Origin: Apostichopus japonicus
Taxonomy: Eukaryota; Echinodermata; Holothuroidea; Aspidochirotida; Stichopodidae
NCBI RefSeq assembly: GCF_037975245.1
Contig: NC_092583.1
Span: forward strand, 477,764-541,763
Reading direction: 5' to 3'
Length of the DNA stretch: 64,000 nt
Part shown: piece after piece, positions 12,725 to 27,700 of the stretch
Numbering within the stretch: position 1 is the first letter of the stretch
Layout of the letters: each line of letters opens with the position of its first letter
Translations under genes and position numbers: made by a program
Notes under the pieces: model-generated
Database searches by the model: none
Told to the model about the DNA's origin: nothing
The model's input: the letters and a program-made list of their open reading frames with translations, nothing else

Positions 12725-15700
12725 GTAAGTTTGTTACCAATTAACGCCTTCTCCATCCATCTTGTACACATGTGTAAAATGAAACCATCGGTGAGACTGC
12801 CACCATTGTAGTCAAGCGGTTAACCGGTGACTTTTGTCACAAAATTAATATTGACATGTTATAGCTTGTACTGTTCAAAACACAGCTATCAGTTCTGGTT
12901 GTAGTACTATACCACTTTTAATTTTGTGAGGAATGACCCTTTAAGCAAATGAAGCTCATCTATTAACATTGCTGGACTATTTAGTTTAACACACAGACCA
13001 TTGGGTCAGTTTCTCAGATGCAAGACAACTCAATTTAGTAAAAACATATAGTACTTTGAAGGCCTCAATGATATTTATTACTGCATTACAAATAGTGTAA
13101 GATATCATTTAATTATGGTGATCTGTTGTTTATATGAGAATAAAAGAACATGTTTTGGTAAGTTTATTAGAATTTATAAAACAATAGATTAACATTGAGC
13201 AGACATCATGAATTTAGTGTTAAAGGTGCATTCTAGAGATTCAGCATATTTTCAACTGAATATTTTGAAAACATCTGACAATGACATATCAACGCTGTAT
13301 TGCCCCAGGAACGACTTTAAATTATGCAGTGGGTGTGTAGGTGTGACAAGTTACCATGACCGCTGGCTGTGTGATAAGACATTGTCTTTGATTCAAGACA
13401 GTATACATAAGACTAGAGCACATTCAGTGCTCTTTGAAAGTAAAACTTTGTTTCTTTTCTGAAATTTCCATTGCATGTCATAATTTTAAGCATAGTAGTA
13501 TCTTTTTCAAATTCACACCTTCCACCAATACTAAAATCAAACCTGCAGTATGAAATGTTTCCCAAAATGTAATGAGGGCAGTATTAAAGAAGTAAGCATG
13601 CATAGACTCCGGATGTGTGACCTGATTAGTTCACTTCAGCTTTGAGCGCAAGGTTTCTGCCATCTTGGATGAATCTAACGGTAATAGTAATTACCGACTT
13701 ATAGTAAGTGCTGACTCTGTAATCTGTGGTCCCACCTCACAATTTTGCAAGGTCGCTAAGAGGGACTCCAGGTTTTCCCTTTCGGGAAACTGAAAAGGAA
13801 CAAGAAACTTTGGTCACCTTTAGTGTTACAGTATTGACTATAATTTGAGCAGCACACTTGCAATTAAAATAAAAATTATTTAGAAATACAAAAATTGGTC
13901 ACCGATGGCTAAATATCATCTCTACTACAACTCTACTACAACTTAACCAAACTCTACTTAACTTTACCTAACTCTTTACCTAACTATAACCCTAACCCTA
14001 ACTCTACTACAACTTTACCATGTACAGTTACTACACTATATACTATAAATAATAAGGACAAGTATCTCGAGATACTCTAAATGATTTTGGTTGGTTTAAA
14101 CAAGGACTGCACTTTTGGAAATCTCTAGCATCATCAGATACGTAGGACCTTACATTAATAGAAAGTACAGTATCCTCTCTTGAGTTTGTCAGTGTATAGT
14201 CCCATCCATTGTATTTGGTTTCAGTTTCGTGTCGGAGGAAACAAAAGAATAGTTTGTAGTCCTAGTGAATAATTCATTACCGATGTATGTATATAGATAA
14301 TGAAACTTAATTAAGTCTAATATGAGTTGATCATCTCTCCAGCAGCAATGACCTGCTAAAAGGACTCTCCTTGTTTGTATATTTACTCAGGAATGTTTCG
14401 TTTTGTTGCTTACAGGAAATCGTTCTGTAAAAGGCTAATTTCAGATAGCTCAGTGATAGTGATGTTACGTATACATGTGTTTGTTGCATGTAGGTATAGG
14501 CATAAAGTGTGTGCACTACTCAAACTGCATATATAGAGTGTACCAAACAAACCTATATGTAGTCATATTATGATATTTGGACAGTTTGTGCAGATGGATA
14601 TGGTTACAGTGTAACCAAGTTTTCATATCAACCTAGAACCTGTGAGAATCAGTCAGGAGTGGCAATAAACTGGATTTAACTTGTAGTTTCCAATGGCAAC
14701 CGTTTGTCAGGAGGAAGAAGGAGAAAGTTTTCGAAAATTAAGGAAAGTAGATCCGAAGCAGTGTGGCTCATTGGAACGGTAACTTATAAATGTGCTGCTA
14801 ATGGGGACAATGTGGTGTTGTCTTTGGGGTTGGAGGGAAGTCGTACGGGTAAACTAATGACCAGTTTACTTAGGACAAGTATCCACTGATGATAATTTAG
14901 TGTGGCCTACTAGTATAGCATGGTTTAAGTATGAGTTGCACATAAGTTTAAAATCCTGTAGTTGCTCTGGCTGAAAGGTTGACATGTGAAATGTAATGAG
15001 TTGCAAATGTATCATGTACAGTACATGTGCAGTGAAAGCTAATATCAAGGAATATTTCAAAAGATTTTTGGGAATTCTCATTGAAGAATGCAAGCTCTTC
15101 CTCACCCCCCATCCCCCTCATCCCCCCAGTCCATTTCTCCCCAGTCCACGCTTCTTCTCCTCACACACTAGATACTATCTCATTTGCTTTCACCCTCATT
15201 TCTGACCTCCAGATGCCATATTTTCAATCGTGCTCTGTCGTGTTGATTCTATGCTCATTTCTCAAGAACCCAATTTGAAATCCTTTTTTGGTTGCTTTTA
15301 TTTAGCCTTAACTGCTATCAAACTGTACTAAATTTGAATGGTGACATTTCTTGACAATAATGGCTCTAAATGGTTATTTAGATGGTACTAAAGGCCCCTT
15401 GACTTAGCGAATTTCAAACAGTTTTGTATTATATATGTGAAGTTTGTTTAAGGTCTAAGGGCCATACAGGTAGTATCAGGATACATGACTCCACCCTGTA
15501 ATGGGTTACTAAATCTTAGCTACATCTAATGACTTGGAGGCCACAACTTTCTCTTTAATTATGTAGCCTGACAAAGTTAGTCTCTGCACTTGTTCAGAAA
15601 ATTCTGTCTGACTTTCTCAATTAATGAAGTTTTTGCTTCAAATATAAGCAAGAAAGTTTGAAAGAAAAGATCACACCTATCTTGTAATTCTAATTCTTCT

Positions 15701-18700
15701 AACATTTCTTAAAGTTTTGCTCTTTTTGACTGAATCAGAAGGCAGGTTTATGAGTCTTCTTGAAACCTATTTCTATTCTAACAATTATATGTTGCAAACA
15801 ATAATAAGTTGCATATAATTAAGAGCGCCTTCCTATCTGGTGACCCCCTCCTGATCCAGTCTAGTTTAGAAAGTCTTACTAATCATCATATTGATCACTT
15901 TCCTTCTGCAAACCCCTCCCCCCCCCCTTCACCAATCTGCCTGTCTTTATTCCTCTTCCAACCCCTGTAGTGACTGTGTGTATTTTCTTGAATATAACAC
16001 CTCCCATGCAGACACAATTTGATGTTTTAATACCTCAACAAATTCAAAGCAGATGGTACCAATACTGTCTAGATCAATGCTCTGGTAGGCCTTAATTTGC
16101 TGTCAAACTAGCTGGGCTGTATTGGTGATATTAGTGGGTATGCTAAAATCCACATATTACAGTAGCTGGGCTGAATTGGTGATATTAGTGGGTATGCTAA
16201 GACCCTCATATTACAGTAGCTTGGCTGAATTGGTGATATAAGTGGGTATGCTAAGACCCTCGTATTACAGTTGCTTGGCTGAATTGGTGATATTAGTGGG
16301 TATGCTAAGACCCTCAGATTAAAAGTAGCTGAGTTGAATTGGTGATATTAGTGGGTATGCTAAGACCCTCCTATTACAGTAGTTGGGCTGAATTGATGAT
16401 ATTTGTGGGTATGCTGAGACCTCATATTACAGTAACTGGGCTGAATTGGTGATATTAGTGGATATGCTGAGACCTCATATTACAGTAGCTGGGCTGAATT
16501 GGTGATATTAGTGGATATGCTAAGACCTCATATTACAGTAGCTGGGCTGATTTGATGATATTAGTGAGTGTGCAGTGTTACTGATGGGTACAACCCCTTT
16601 TCTTTTAGCTATTTTCACCCTTGATTCCTGTACTTTGCTGTAATGATGCCCCTGGTTTCAAGTCTTTCCTTGGTTTTGACTGGACGGGGTGTCCCCATGC
16701 ATACCCATCTTTTAAGTACTTAGAAGTAATATCCGACTATATCATCCTTTGGTTTCTTCTAATATTTACACTGCCTCTCTGTTCATCTCCTTTTACCTTT
16801 TGAGTGAAATCGTAATGGTAAGAGGCTTTATGAGTGAAGTGATGACTTATTTATGGTGTCTGCATCAATTTGGACGGCCATTCCTCAGATTTTCACCCGC
16901 AGATGGCAATATTTTAGGCTGACATGTTTTGATGTCTGAAGGCGGTTGTAAATATTTGGTTTGCAAGAATGTGAGCAGTCTATCCCAAATGGCTGCAAAT
17001 TTAGGAGGCAAGAATGGGATCCATGTGACACTGGACGATTTGATCCTTAATTTTATTAATGATTCTTGAACTGTTCCATATTAAGAATGACAAATTCAAA
17101 GACAGAACAGGAGAGAACTGTGATAGTTGAACAAATTAAATAAAAATAAAACAGATGTAGTCTTTGTAGATTCCTGTAGAAGTTCTTTCAGTTTTTACAA
17201 AGCAACAGACGAGATATGATTGACAATGCTGGATGTATCTATAGTTGTTTTCTCATTTGTTACAACATTAACTCTTATTGAGATGTATAAAATCTAAAAA
17301 TTTACCAATGAGTGAAATTACTTGCTTTCGAAGAATCACTGATATTTGGTTCTATTGCTATGTTTACTAGCTATAATGAGTATTAACTGATGAAGTTAAC
17401 TACTATTCTAATAAACTTACACTGTTAAAAATACTATTGTACTATATTCATCTTTTAAGTCGTCTTAGTGTTGGTAAGAATTACAATACATTGAATCAAC
17501 ATATATAAAGAGTGGACAAGGAAGGGAGGTGAGTGAAGGAAGTAGAAATGGTCCAAATCTGCCAGAAACAGCTTTCTTAATTCTTTTGTTTTTATGATTG
17601 AAGACAATTTAAGGGGAATATATAATCCCCAATTCCCTCGCCCTATATCTCACCAGTACAGACATTGTATAAAAACAACTTTTCTTTCAGCTTTCTGATT
17701 GGTCGAGAGAAAGATGCAGAGAACAGTGAAGTTGCCCAGCTGATTTCCCAGTCCCTGGAGCAGGACAGACAGCGAAATGAATGGGAATCTACAGCAGGCA
17801 CACATGACAACGATAGGGTAGGTCTCTCTGTTAGGGTAGGTCTCTCTGTTAGGGTAGGTGTCTCTGTTAGGGTAGGTCTCTCTGTAAGGGTAGGTGTCTC
17901 TGTTAGGCTAATTGTCTGTGTTAAGGTAGGTCTAAGGTCTCTTATTTATTGGTACTTACACTTTGATACCCTAAGATAACCCTCACAAACCTATATTTGC
18001 TGTTTACATTGATGATTAGCATCAGCAGTTAACAACCAGCAGTCTATGTTATCCATATAATATTGTTGTATGAGTGGCATGCTGGATTTGTTCTCTCATC
18101 CCATATCAAAGGTATCAGGAAATACTGCCTTTGACCATAAACAGAATACGTTTATTAATTTTCAGTTCCTCTTTCGTATTCCAGTATGAAGATACTTGTT
18201 TTAATTTAGAGAATTAATATGTTACCTAACACTGAAAGAATGACTATCAAAAACAGTCCCTCCAAAGAGATGTTGCAAGTGGGGGTGGGGAGGGAAAGAA
18301 TTAGCATTAAGGTGACCCACAAGTGACCATATGTGGCTAATTGAGTGTGGATTAGGGCAATATACCGTACCAGCTCTAAGTTTGTTCTGTCTGGTTTGTA
18401 CTGGCTGGTTTTATACCCAGGGTTAATATGTGATGTAGTAAAGGCTTTCATTGTTTCTATTGATGTCGTAAAACTCTTCCGTTAAGGTTGAAATGTCTGA
18501 AAAGTCTGAACTCTTTGATACAGTAGTATGTCTGATCAGAGCAATGAAGACGAGTTTACGATGTGATACTGTAGCAGTTTACATTCCTATTGAATGGTTG
18601 TCTGGTTAATTAGACGTCAATCTGAACATTAAGTCATGACATTACCGCAGACCAGTCTGGAACAAGATGACAATAACAGGCTGTAAAGAATAGTATTCAC

Positions 18701-21700
18701 TCAGGGAAATAGAACCACCATTCATCTGTCAATTAACATTTATTAAAAACTAGGTTAATACATTAGCTGTCCACTAATAGCTTTATTCATGTAGAGATAA
18801 TTGATCAAGTATGGGCAGAAACATCAGGATTTGGGAAAAAAATTGAATTATGTCTTATAGAACATTGAGATTCATAATTTCTATGCTTGGGGGAGAGAAA
18901 AAAGCGGGGGATGGACAGATCAAGGAGGGGGGTGGACAGATCATTGAGGGAGGAAGAGATAAAGGAGATGAGGGGATGAGCAGAGGAGATGTGACTTGGG
19001 AGGAAAGAGAAATGCCGTAAACCAACTAAAATAACTAGTTTTACTTGCCCATCAATGATAAATAAAACAACAGCAATAAAAATAGCAAATGATAATGATA
19101 AAACAGATTTAAAAGCTATGAAATCCAGAAATAGTCATTCTGGATGCTGAACAATCAAAGTGTAAGATTTGAAACGATACATCTTTATTATCCTCCAAAT
19201 ATGATGAGTTGATTGATTGGAATGCAGATTATGTTCAGGCTTAAAGATGGAGTTAGGTTGCTTTACCATGATCAGGGGACTTACAGATATAGTTAGGTTG
19301 CTTTACCATGATCAGGGGGCTTACAGATGTAGTTAGGTTGCTTTACGATGATCAGGGGACTTACAGATGTAGTGGTTGCTTTACCATGATCAGGGGGCTT
19401 ACAGATGTAGTTAGGTTGCTTTACCATGATCAGGGGGCTTACAGATGTAGTTAGGTTGCTTTACCATGATCAGGGGGCTTACAGATGTAGTTAGGTTGCT
19501 GTACCATGATCAGGGGACTTACAGATGTAGTTAGGTTGCTTTACCATGATCAGGGGGCTTACAGATGTAGTTAGGTTGCTTTACGATGATCAGGGGACTT
19601 ACAGATGGAGTTAGGTTGCTGTTCCATGATCAGGGGACTTACAGATGGAGTTAGGTTGCTGTACCATGATCAGGGGACTTACAGATGTAGTTAGGTTGCT
19701 TTACCATGATCAGGGGACTTACAGATCATGTAGTTAGGTTGCTGTACCATGATCAGGGGACTTACAGATGTAGTTAGGTAGCTTTACCATGATCAGGGGA
19801 CTTACAGATGTAGTTCGGTTGCTATACCATGATCAGGGGACTTACAGATGGAGTTAGGTTGCTTTACCATGATCAGGGGACTTACAGATGTAGTTAGGTT
19901 GCTTTACCATGATCAGGGGACTTACAGATGTAGTTAGGTTGCTTTACCATGATCAGGGGACTTACAGATCATGTAGTTAGGTTGCTGTTCCATGATCAGG
20001 GGACTTACAGATGGAGTTCGGTTGCTATACCATGATCAGGGGACTTACAGATGGAGTTAGGTTGCTTTACCATGATCAGGGGACTTACAGATGTAGTTAG
20101 GTAGCTTTACCATGATCAGGGGACTCACAGATGTAGTTAGGTTGCTTTACCTTGATCAGGGAGGGGACTTACAGATGGAGTTAGGTTGCTTTACCATGAT
20201 CAGGGGACTTACAGATGGAGTTAGGTTGCTTTACCATGAATAGGGGACTTACAGATCATGTAGTTAGGTTGCTATACCATGATCAGGGGACTTACAGATG
20301 GAGTTAGGTTGCTATACCATGATCAGGGGACTTACAGATGTAGTTAGGTAGCTTTACCATGATCAGGGGACTTACAGATGTAGTTAGGTTGCTGTACCAT
20401 GATCAGGGGACTTACAGATGGAGTTAGGTTGCTATACCATGATCAGGGGACTTACAGATGTAGTTAGGTAGCTTTACCATGATCAGGGGACTTACAGATG
20501 TAGTTAGGTTGCTGTACCATGATCAGGGGACTTACAGATGGAGTTAGGTTGCTATACCATGATCAGGGGACTTACAGATGTAGTTAGGTTGCTTTACCAT
20601 GATCAGGGGACTTACAGATGTAGTTAGGTTGCTGTACCATGATCAGGGGACTTACAGATGTAGTTAGGTTGCTATACCATGATCAGGGGACTTACAGATG
20701 TAGTTAGGTAGCTTTACCATGATCAGGGGACCTACAGATGTAGTTAGGTTGCTGTACCATGATCAGGGGACTTACAGATGGAGTTAGGTTGCTATACCAT
20801 GATCAGGGGACTTACAGATGTAGTTAGGTTGCTTTACCATGATCAGGGGACTTACAGATGTAGTTAGGTTGCTTTACCATAATCAGGGGACTTACAGATG
20901 GAGTTAGGTTGCTATACCATGATCAGGGGACTTACAGATGTAGTTAGGTTGCTTTACCATGATCAGGGGACTTACAGATGTAGTTAGGTTGCTGTACCAT
21001 GATCAGGGAACTTACAGATGTAGTTAGGTAGCTTTACCATGATCAGGGGACTTACAGATCATGTAGTTAGCTTGCTGTACCATGATCAGGGAGGGGACTT
21101 ACAGATGTAGTTAGGTTGCTTTACCATGATCAGGGGACTTACAGATGGAGTTAGGTTGCTTTACCATGATCAGGGGACTTACAGATCATGTAGTTAGGTT
21201 GCTGTCCCATGATCAGGGGGCATACAGATCATGTAGTTAGGTTGCTGTACCATGGTCAAGTTATAATCCCTGAACCACTGACATTGTCAATGGGGCAGGA
21301 CATGTTGTCAGATAGTTGAACAGAAGATCAAATTCGTACTTTATAGTGTTTAGATCCAATAACAAGAAGCTCTGTTTAATTGAGTTTTGGAACCTCCCAA
21401 CAGTCAGTGTTCAGTAGTGGATACTGTGGTTCAAATGTCAGCAGTTTAAAATTCATCTCTTTTTGGTGAAGTATGTGTAGAATTGTGACACCGAGTAATT
21501 TTAGGTAAAAAGTTGTCTGTTTTTGGTATGTGTAAGTAATAAGGTTTGTTTCAATGGAGAGATTATTGCAACCTTGTACTCTTGGTGAAGACTAACTATT
21601 TGATGTTACATATTAGCTTTTAGTTTGCTCTCATGAGAGGAAACTACAGCTCTTACCTTTGGTCAGAGATTCAAAGAGAGACTAAGAATCATGAAATAAA

Positions 21701-24700
21701 TGTAAACTTGTGACAAGGATTTGATCAATATTCCAGCAAAGTCAAGGTTCTTTGATTTTTGTGGTTTTTAAATTACAAACTGTTGGGGAAGAGGGAGATG
21801 AAATTCTTGGTAAGGTGCTTAGTCAGGCATTTCTGTGTCAGGACTCATTTTACTGAGGTAACCTGACTAGCAGAGAACTTTCTTAAGATTTGTGCAGAAT
21901 ATTGAGTGTCGCTTGACAAACTTGTTGTGAAGCAAGTAATTAAAGATAGAAATGGGATTCTCCCATGGGTAATGGATGCAGTGTGCAGTGTTGAGCATCA
22001 TCACTGATAACATTGTTACTTCAGCCAAGCATAGAGACCACTGTGAAGAGGTGAAAGTTTAATAGCAAAGCTGAGGGTGATAGTTGTTGTTGCTTCTACT
22101 GCTGTTTGACTATCCCACCAGTCTGACTGACTCAAGGGGAATGTTTTGATGAGATATTCAGAGGACTTTGCTGAGGTTAAGGTTATTCTATATTGTATTT
22201 ATACAGTAACTGTTATTGTATGTGACAGCTTGAGGCCTGTTTAATGAAACAAGAAATGGTTTACTCCATAAAACGATCCTGGATGTTCCCAATGATTACT
22301 ATCATGTAGTGCCTTAATATTGCTTTCTTTCTGTTTCATAAGTCAGATGTTCGTAACATAGCAACAAATATCACAAAATAATAACATCTTAACAAAAGTC
22401 ACTAAGAGTAACCTTAAGTGAAGTTGCTAGTGGTTGTGACCTTGCAGTAGAATTAAAACTGGATGCTTCCCTCCCCCCTCCCCCACCCCGCTTGGCTTCC
22501 CCATCTCTCTTCACTCTGAATTTGTGAGATGGGCCCAGCATTATTTTTTAATGATGTTCATAATCGCATTCTTCATTATTTTGTCTTTTCTGTTTTCCCG
22601 GCAGTATGGAGCTGAAAGCCCTCCATTAGATGATGGTGATGATTCTGGGCCAGAGACTTCAGACACTGACGAAGATGGCAATCAGCTGATTCAGGGCTCG
22701 TACGACCTACACTCCCCCGGCAGCAACGACAGTGACGAGGTGGGCGCTGATGTCCCTTACAGAGTAGAAATTGCAGACCTCAAAGTGAAAGTGAAGGAGT
22801 TTGAACTCGCTAAAGCACAAAATGAGACAGAGATAGCAAAATTAAAAATACAGGTGAGAATAATCCCAGGATAAGGATCTAATTAGGATCACGTTTACGT
22901 GAAATTACCTGATAATTGGGGAAGTGGCAAGGTGTGATGCTATCATGATTATAAGAACCATGTCAAAGGTAGAGTGGTAAATAGCTTAATTGAAATCCCC
23001 GCTTCTGCTGGGTTATATCAGGCCATCTTACTCTGACATGTGTACCTGCTGCACAGTTTTAGTAGTTTTAATTAAATAGCTATTTCCTCTTTCACACTAC
23101 ACTTTCACACTATCCTTCACTTAAAAGTATGTACTATGCCAATTTGAAATAGGAAAGTCATAGATAAACTAAAATGTTGAAGAAAAAAAAAACAAAGAAA
23201 TGTTAAATAGAACAGGACTTGTGGCAGTCACCTCAGCAAGCTCTGAGCTGTTTGAAGTGTTTTATTTATTTTACAAATAAATAGTATTACAAATATATAG
23301 TAAATACAACTTTAAACAACCAGTTTCCCCATGTTATGACACTTCATAGTTATGAATACATTCATTTCAGAGCAGATATCATAATTAAGTGTTTTCAGAT
23401 TTTCTTACATCTTTGTGTAAAATTTTCCACAATGGACAGAAAACTTTAATAGAATAATTCTTAAAACATTACCAGAGAAGATAACTATTACAAGATTCCC
23501 AGGTCAGCTGATGTCAGTTAGTTAGTGTGTCTAGTTTCATTTTGCTCTCACCCAGCAAATTTTGAGACATTGTGATCGATTCTTACCAAGACGACTCTGC
23601 CATGGCAATTGTCAGCTGGCTTTCAGTGGGAATTGTAGCACTGACTGGCTTGTCAGCGACATGTCAGCGAATCGTTACTTTAGAGGAGCGTGGGGTGAAC
23701 AGTTTCTTATGAAACCTGCAAAATTCATGACAAAAGTGTGAACTTTGCAAGAAGCTGAAAAAGATATAAAGATTCAATGAAAAAAAAATGAGAAGCTGAA
23801 GGTGAATTTTGTTAGACTGCAACCTTGGATATTGATATTAGTGGTTGTTTGATGTTACATGTACAAGAGTAGAAGTATATTAAGTTACTGGTCATCATAT
23901 CATTGCCAGCACTAATGTATTGCTTTATCATACATATATACATACTATATTATATTGGTGATTGATATGAGGTATGAGGTATATGAGGTATATATATATG
24001 AGGTATATCATCCCTCATGAGAGTTGAAAGCAATTCTTACCACTTGCTGCTATTTTGTTTCGTTAGTTTTGTGTGTGCATACACATGAGTAAAGAGCTAG
24101 GTGCAATTGCTCTGCAGATACAGTGGCTTCATCACGTTAGGCTATCAACATCAACCAACTTAGATAATGTAAACAGACTTGACACAGAATGTAAATGTAA
24201 GGACTTGTTCATCTTAGGAAAACCAGGAAATGTAGTCATCACAGAGTCTGTTCGTATGTGTGTGTGTGTGTCCGGGAGTGAGATTACTGAAGTGTGGAAA
24301 GGACATTTGCAAAGTTGAATTAGTTTACCCAAAATATTTCAAGAGTGGTAAAATTGTGATGCCATTTAATAATTAATCCTGTAATCGTGGCATTCACGAA
24401 TTTGACTAGTTAAGTTGTGTCGAATAACCACCAAGCAATCACCAAGTTCGAATATCTCCAAGTTGGTATTTGCGTATAATTAATATTTCATTAAGGGTGT
24501 CTGGATGACAAGTTTGCTTTTATTGTATGGAATAATTAAAATGAGAGTTTCTCATAAACTGATTAATACCTCAGATGGTTAGGTAAATTCTTGTTCTTTA
24601 TCTTCAATATATTCTTGATAGCCATACTCACTGTTAAGCAATCATTCTGTACCAGTGTTCTCCTTACTGCATACTTGGAATCAGGCTCTATCTGATGCTT

Positions 24701-27700
24701 AAGTTAATGCCCTGTCAGGCACTTTTCAAGCTTAATCTATTACAGAATCAGCTAGTTTCATTTGTAAGAGCAGATAATAAGACCATTACCCAGTTTCCAG
24801 GCGACAAATGTTTTGTTTATTCATCCAAAATGTTGCCGTTTTGGGCTGTTTTTGAAAACACTGCGTAAGTAATGGGACAACATTAACCATCTAGTTTGTA
24901 GTAGCTGGTTAATGATCCCTGGTGGCGATGGAACTGACGTAATCAAACCAAGGAAATAATAACTCTACTATTGTGTCCCTCACCTCAAAAAGGTTGGTCC
25001 CTGGAGTTATTTTGTGTTTGCAATTGAACCAGATCTCTGATCTGAATACTACTGAGAGGCCGGCCCTGCTGCAGGGGCGTAATTTGTGTGTTAATCAGAC
25101 CTGATTTGTCAGAGATCTTTTCAGGGCAGTCTCATTCATTTCAAGAGGTTTCTTTTGTCTCTGGAATGAGTCAAAACAGGCAAAAACATGTCATCAAGAT
25201 TTAAATTAGTTTCTTCATGACATTGGGTTTCAAGGCTATTGGATTGTTATATCTAGGGAGTTTATGACCATCAAGTCTAATTAGAGAAGTCTTATTAAAT
25301 GTCAGTTTCGTTAAAAGGAACAAAGTCTATGGACGTAATGAATGGCCAATGTCCTGGAACATCTGTACGTTCCTTACATCAGAGGCATTTTGCCAGAATT
25401 GGCAGTTCCTTATTATCGGTACCATCAAATGATAATGAAACATCTTCTCTATAGATGTTTGAAAGAAAAATTGACATAAAGGGCTGGTCAAGAGATACAT
25501 TTGGCTACCTTAAAAATACTATGGTCATAATGACCACAAAGAAACCAACTGTTGAAAGTCGCATCTTCAATGTACCTAAATGTATAGTTTTCGATGTACA
25601 TATATGTATCTTCAATGTACCTAAATGTATCTTCAATGTACCAAAAGAATCTTATCAAGACATATCAAGCCATTTCCACAGTGTAGTGAGTGACATTAAA
25701 CTTGAAGATGTTTGTGTTTCTGACAGATGCAATCAAATTGAGGATGACAATAATGAGTGGATTAAATGTGACCAACTAAAGATGACCTTAGTAGTAGTAG
25801 TAAGTTGGGTCTCGTCTATCTGACATGCTCAGTGATTAACCTTTGTGTTGGATTATCTCAGTTTGTGAGAGTTGTGTATTGTCTGTACCAGATGTGATTG
25901 TTACTAAGTAATAACTGATTAGTGCAGCTTGGTTAATCAGCTGTTGCATAAATCTTACCTGCCTTCTATCACAGTGACAGCTTTACACACATATACTTCT
26001 TCTCCTCCTCCTCCTCTCACCTTCCCTGCTTTGTTTTTAATATATTTTTTCCCAGATGCTTGTAGTGGATTCTGTTTCGTTTAAATGCTCTTTATTTTCA
26101 TTATGGGTATTCTGCATTCGTGTGTGGAGGAGCCATAGAAAGCGGACATTATTACTCACACTGTGGCATTGAGTTGAGTTGCAATATGAAACACTTGGTT
26201 AACTTAACCTGTCAAGTTTTATTTTTATTATTAGTCAAGTATTATTTTTAGCTCTGTTTCGTCAGGATTGTTTTAACATTAATAACATGTCACTCATTGT
26301 TGATATCCTGTTGTGTATCATCTTCAGTAAAATGCTTAAGACAGTCATTGATTTTTCCACTGGTTTAAATTCTTTCTTGTTTGTTTTATGGATTAAACAG
26401 GAAACTATAGGTATGATCAAGTATTGTCATCTTCCACTCGCTGTATTTGTCTCTCATTCTCAGTAATTTCTGGGTTTTTGTTCTTGTTTATTTGGGAAAG
26501 GGGTTAATACAGCATAACATAATATATAATATGTATATAAATATAATATATATAAATATATATTTTACTTGTGATATAATAACAGCCATGAATGTTTTTG
26601 TTTTACCTTGCTATAGGTACTTCAAGCACAAGGCTGGGAACGTGAAGAGAAGAGGCTTAAGGACCAGGTCGCTGTCCAGGATATCAGGATAACTGAATTA
26701 GAGGGCGCTATTCAAGCTATCAGTATTGAGGTGAAGGAGTCAAAAGCAGCACTGAACGAAAACAAGGAGCAGTATGCTATATTGGATAAAAAATACCACA
26801 AAGCAAAGAAACTTATCAAGGACCTGCAAGAAAAGTATGTTCATAATTTGAAGTTGAGATGTATCTTTATTCGTTAACAAGATCTAAGGATTTGATTGGA
26901 TAGTTTGAACAAAGCTCCCATCATGTGACTGAAGGCTTCTTTCTTACAGTTGTATTAATCGTCAGTGTTATTTCCCTGTGCACGAGACAGGTGTTGCTAG
27001 CCACAATTAAATTAAGTAATTTCATTTCTGAGATGCTGTGAGATATTCAGGTTTTTTAATTGAATTTCATTCGGCTATCAAGGCACCCTTAAGAAATGTT
27101 GAGAAGAATAAAATACCATAGACAAGAAAAAGTAATGTGTTTTCCGTTATATCTGAACGGTGCCGTTTCCTGTTGCAATCTGTTAGATGTCTCGTAGCAC
27201 ATTTAAAGATTGGCAAAAGTACTTTTATATTGTAAGTGAATATATTTTGTCATTACGTTAAGAATGCAGGCTATATTTCTGCCCACCTCAGGCTCATTGA
27301 ACTTAATACTATTTTAGGATGATTCCTTATTTCCAAACATGCGGCTTTTCTTTGTGTTTATTCTCATGTCACCTAATCCTGACAGGGTCAGGATTTTTCT
27401 CACAAATTGATGATGAAATCCTATTAGACCACTGAATATTCGTTCTGGTTTTGCTCAAGAATTTTATCACAGATACATAGAAGATATTCCTATATTTTCT
27501 TGGCACAAGTTTTGAATCCCATTCATATTTTGACATAAATATTGGTAAAGATACAAAAGATATTTTCATGGGAAATATAAATCTCTACTTATATCATACC
27601 AGGATTATTATCAATTATTATAAGTTATGCATGTACAGACAGGATTCCTCTTGTTCTTTGAGGAGGATAATGTTAAATGTTCTTTCTGTTTCCAACAAGA

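Larger units (their letters stand above)
12725..17690 (+). other. Intron a-b
   Basis: Phase-2 intron of 4,966 bp. It contains a telomere-like (CCCTAA) patch, a 54-bp minisatellite, a C-run at 15908-15927 and one candidate alternative first exon (14693-14778). Nothing else is recognised. Confidence 0.85.
22854..26616 (+). other. Intron c-d
   Basis: Phase-0 intron of 3,763 bp. It contains GAGGTATAT repeats near 23970-24010, an AT-only stretch at 26519-26567 and the candidate cassette exon at 25455. Nothing else is recognised. Confidence 0.85.

Noticed and set aside
13980-14005. Interstitial telomere
   Set aside because: Only two to three CCCTAA-like units inside a wider degenerate CTAACTC repeat.
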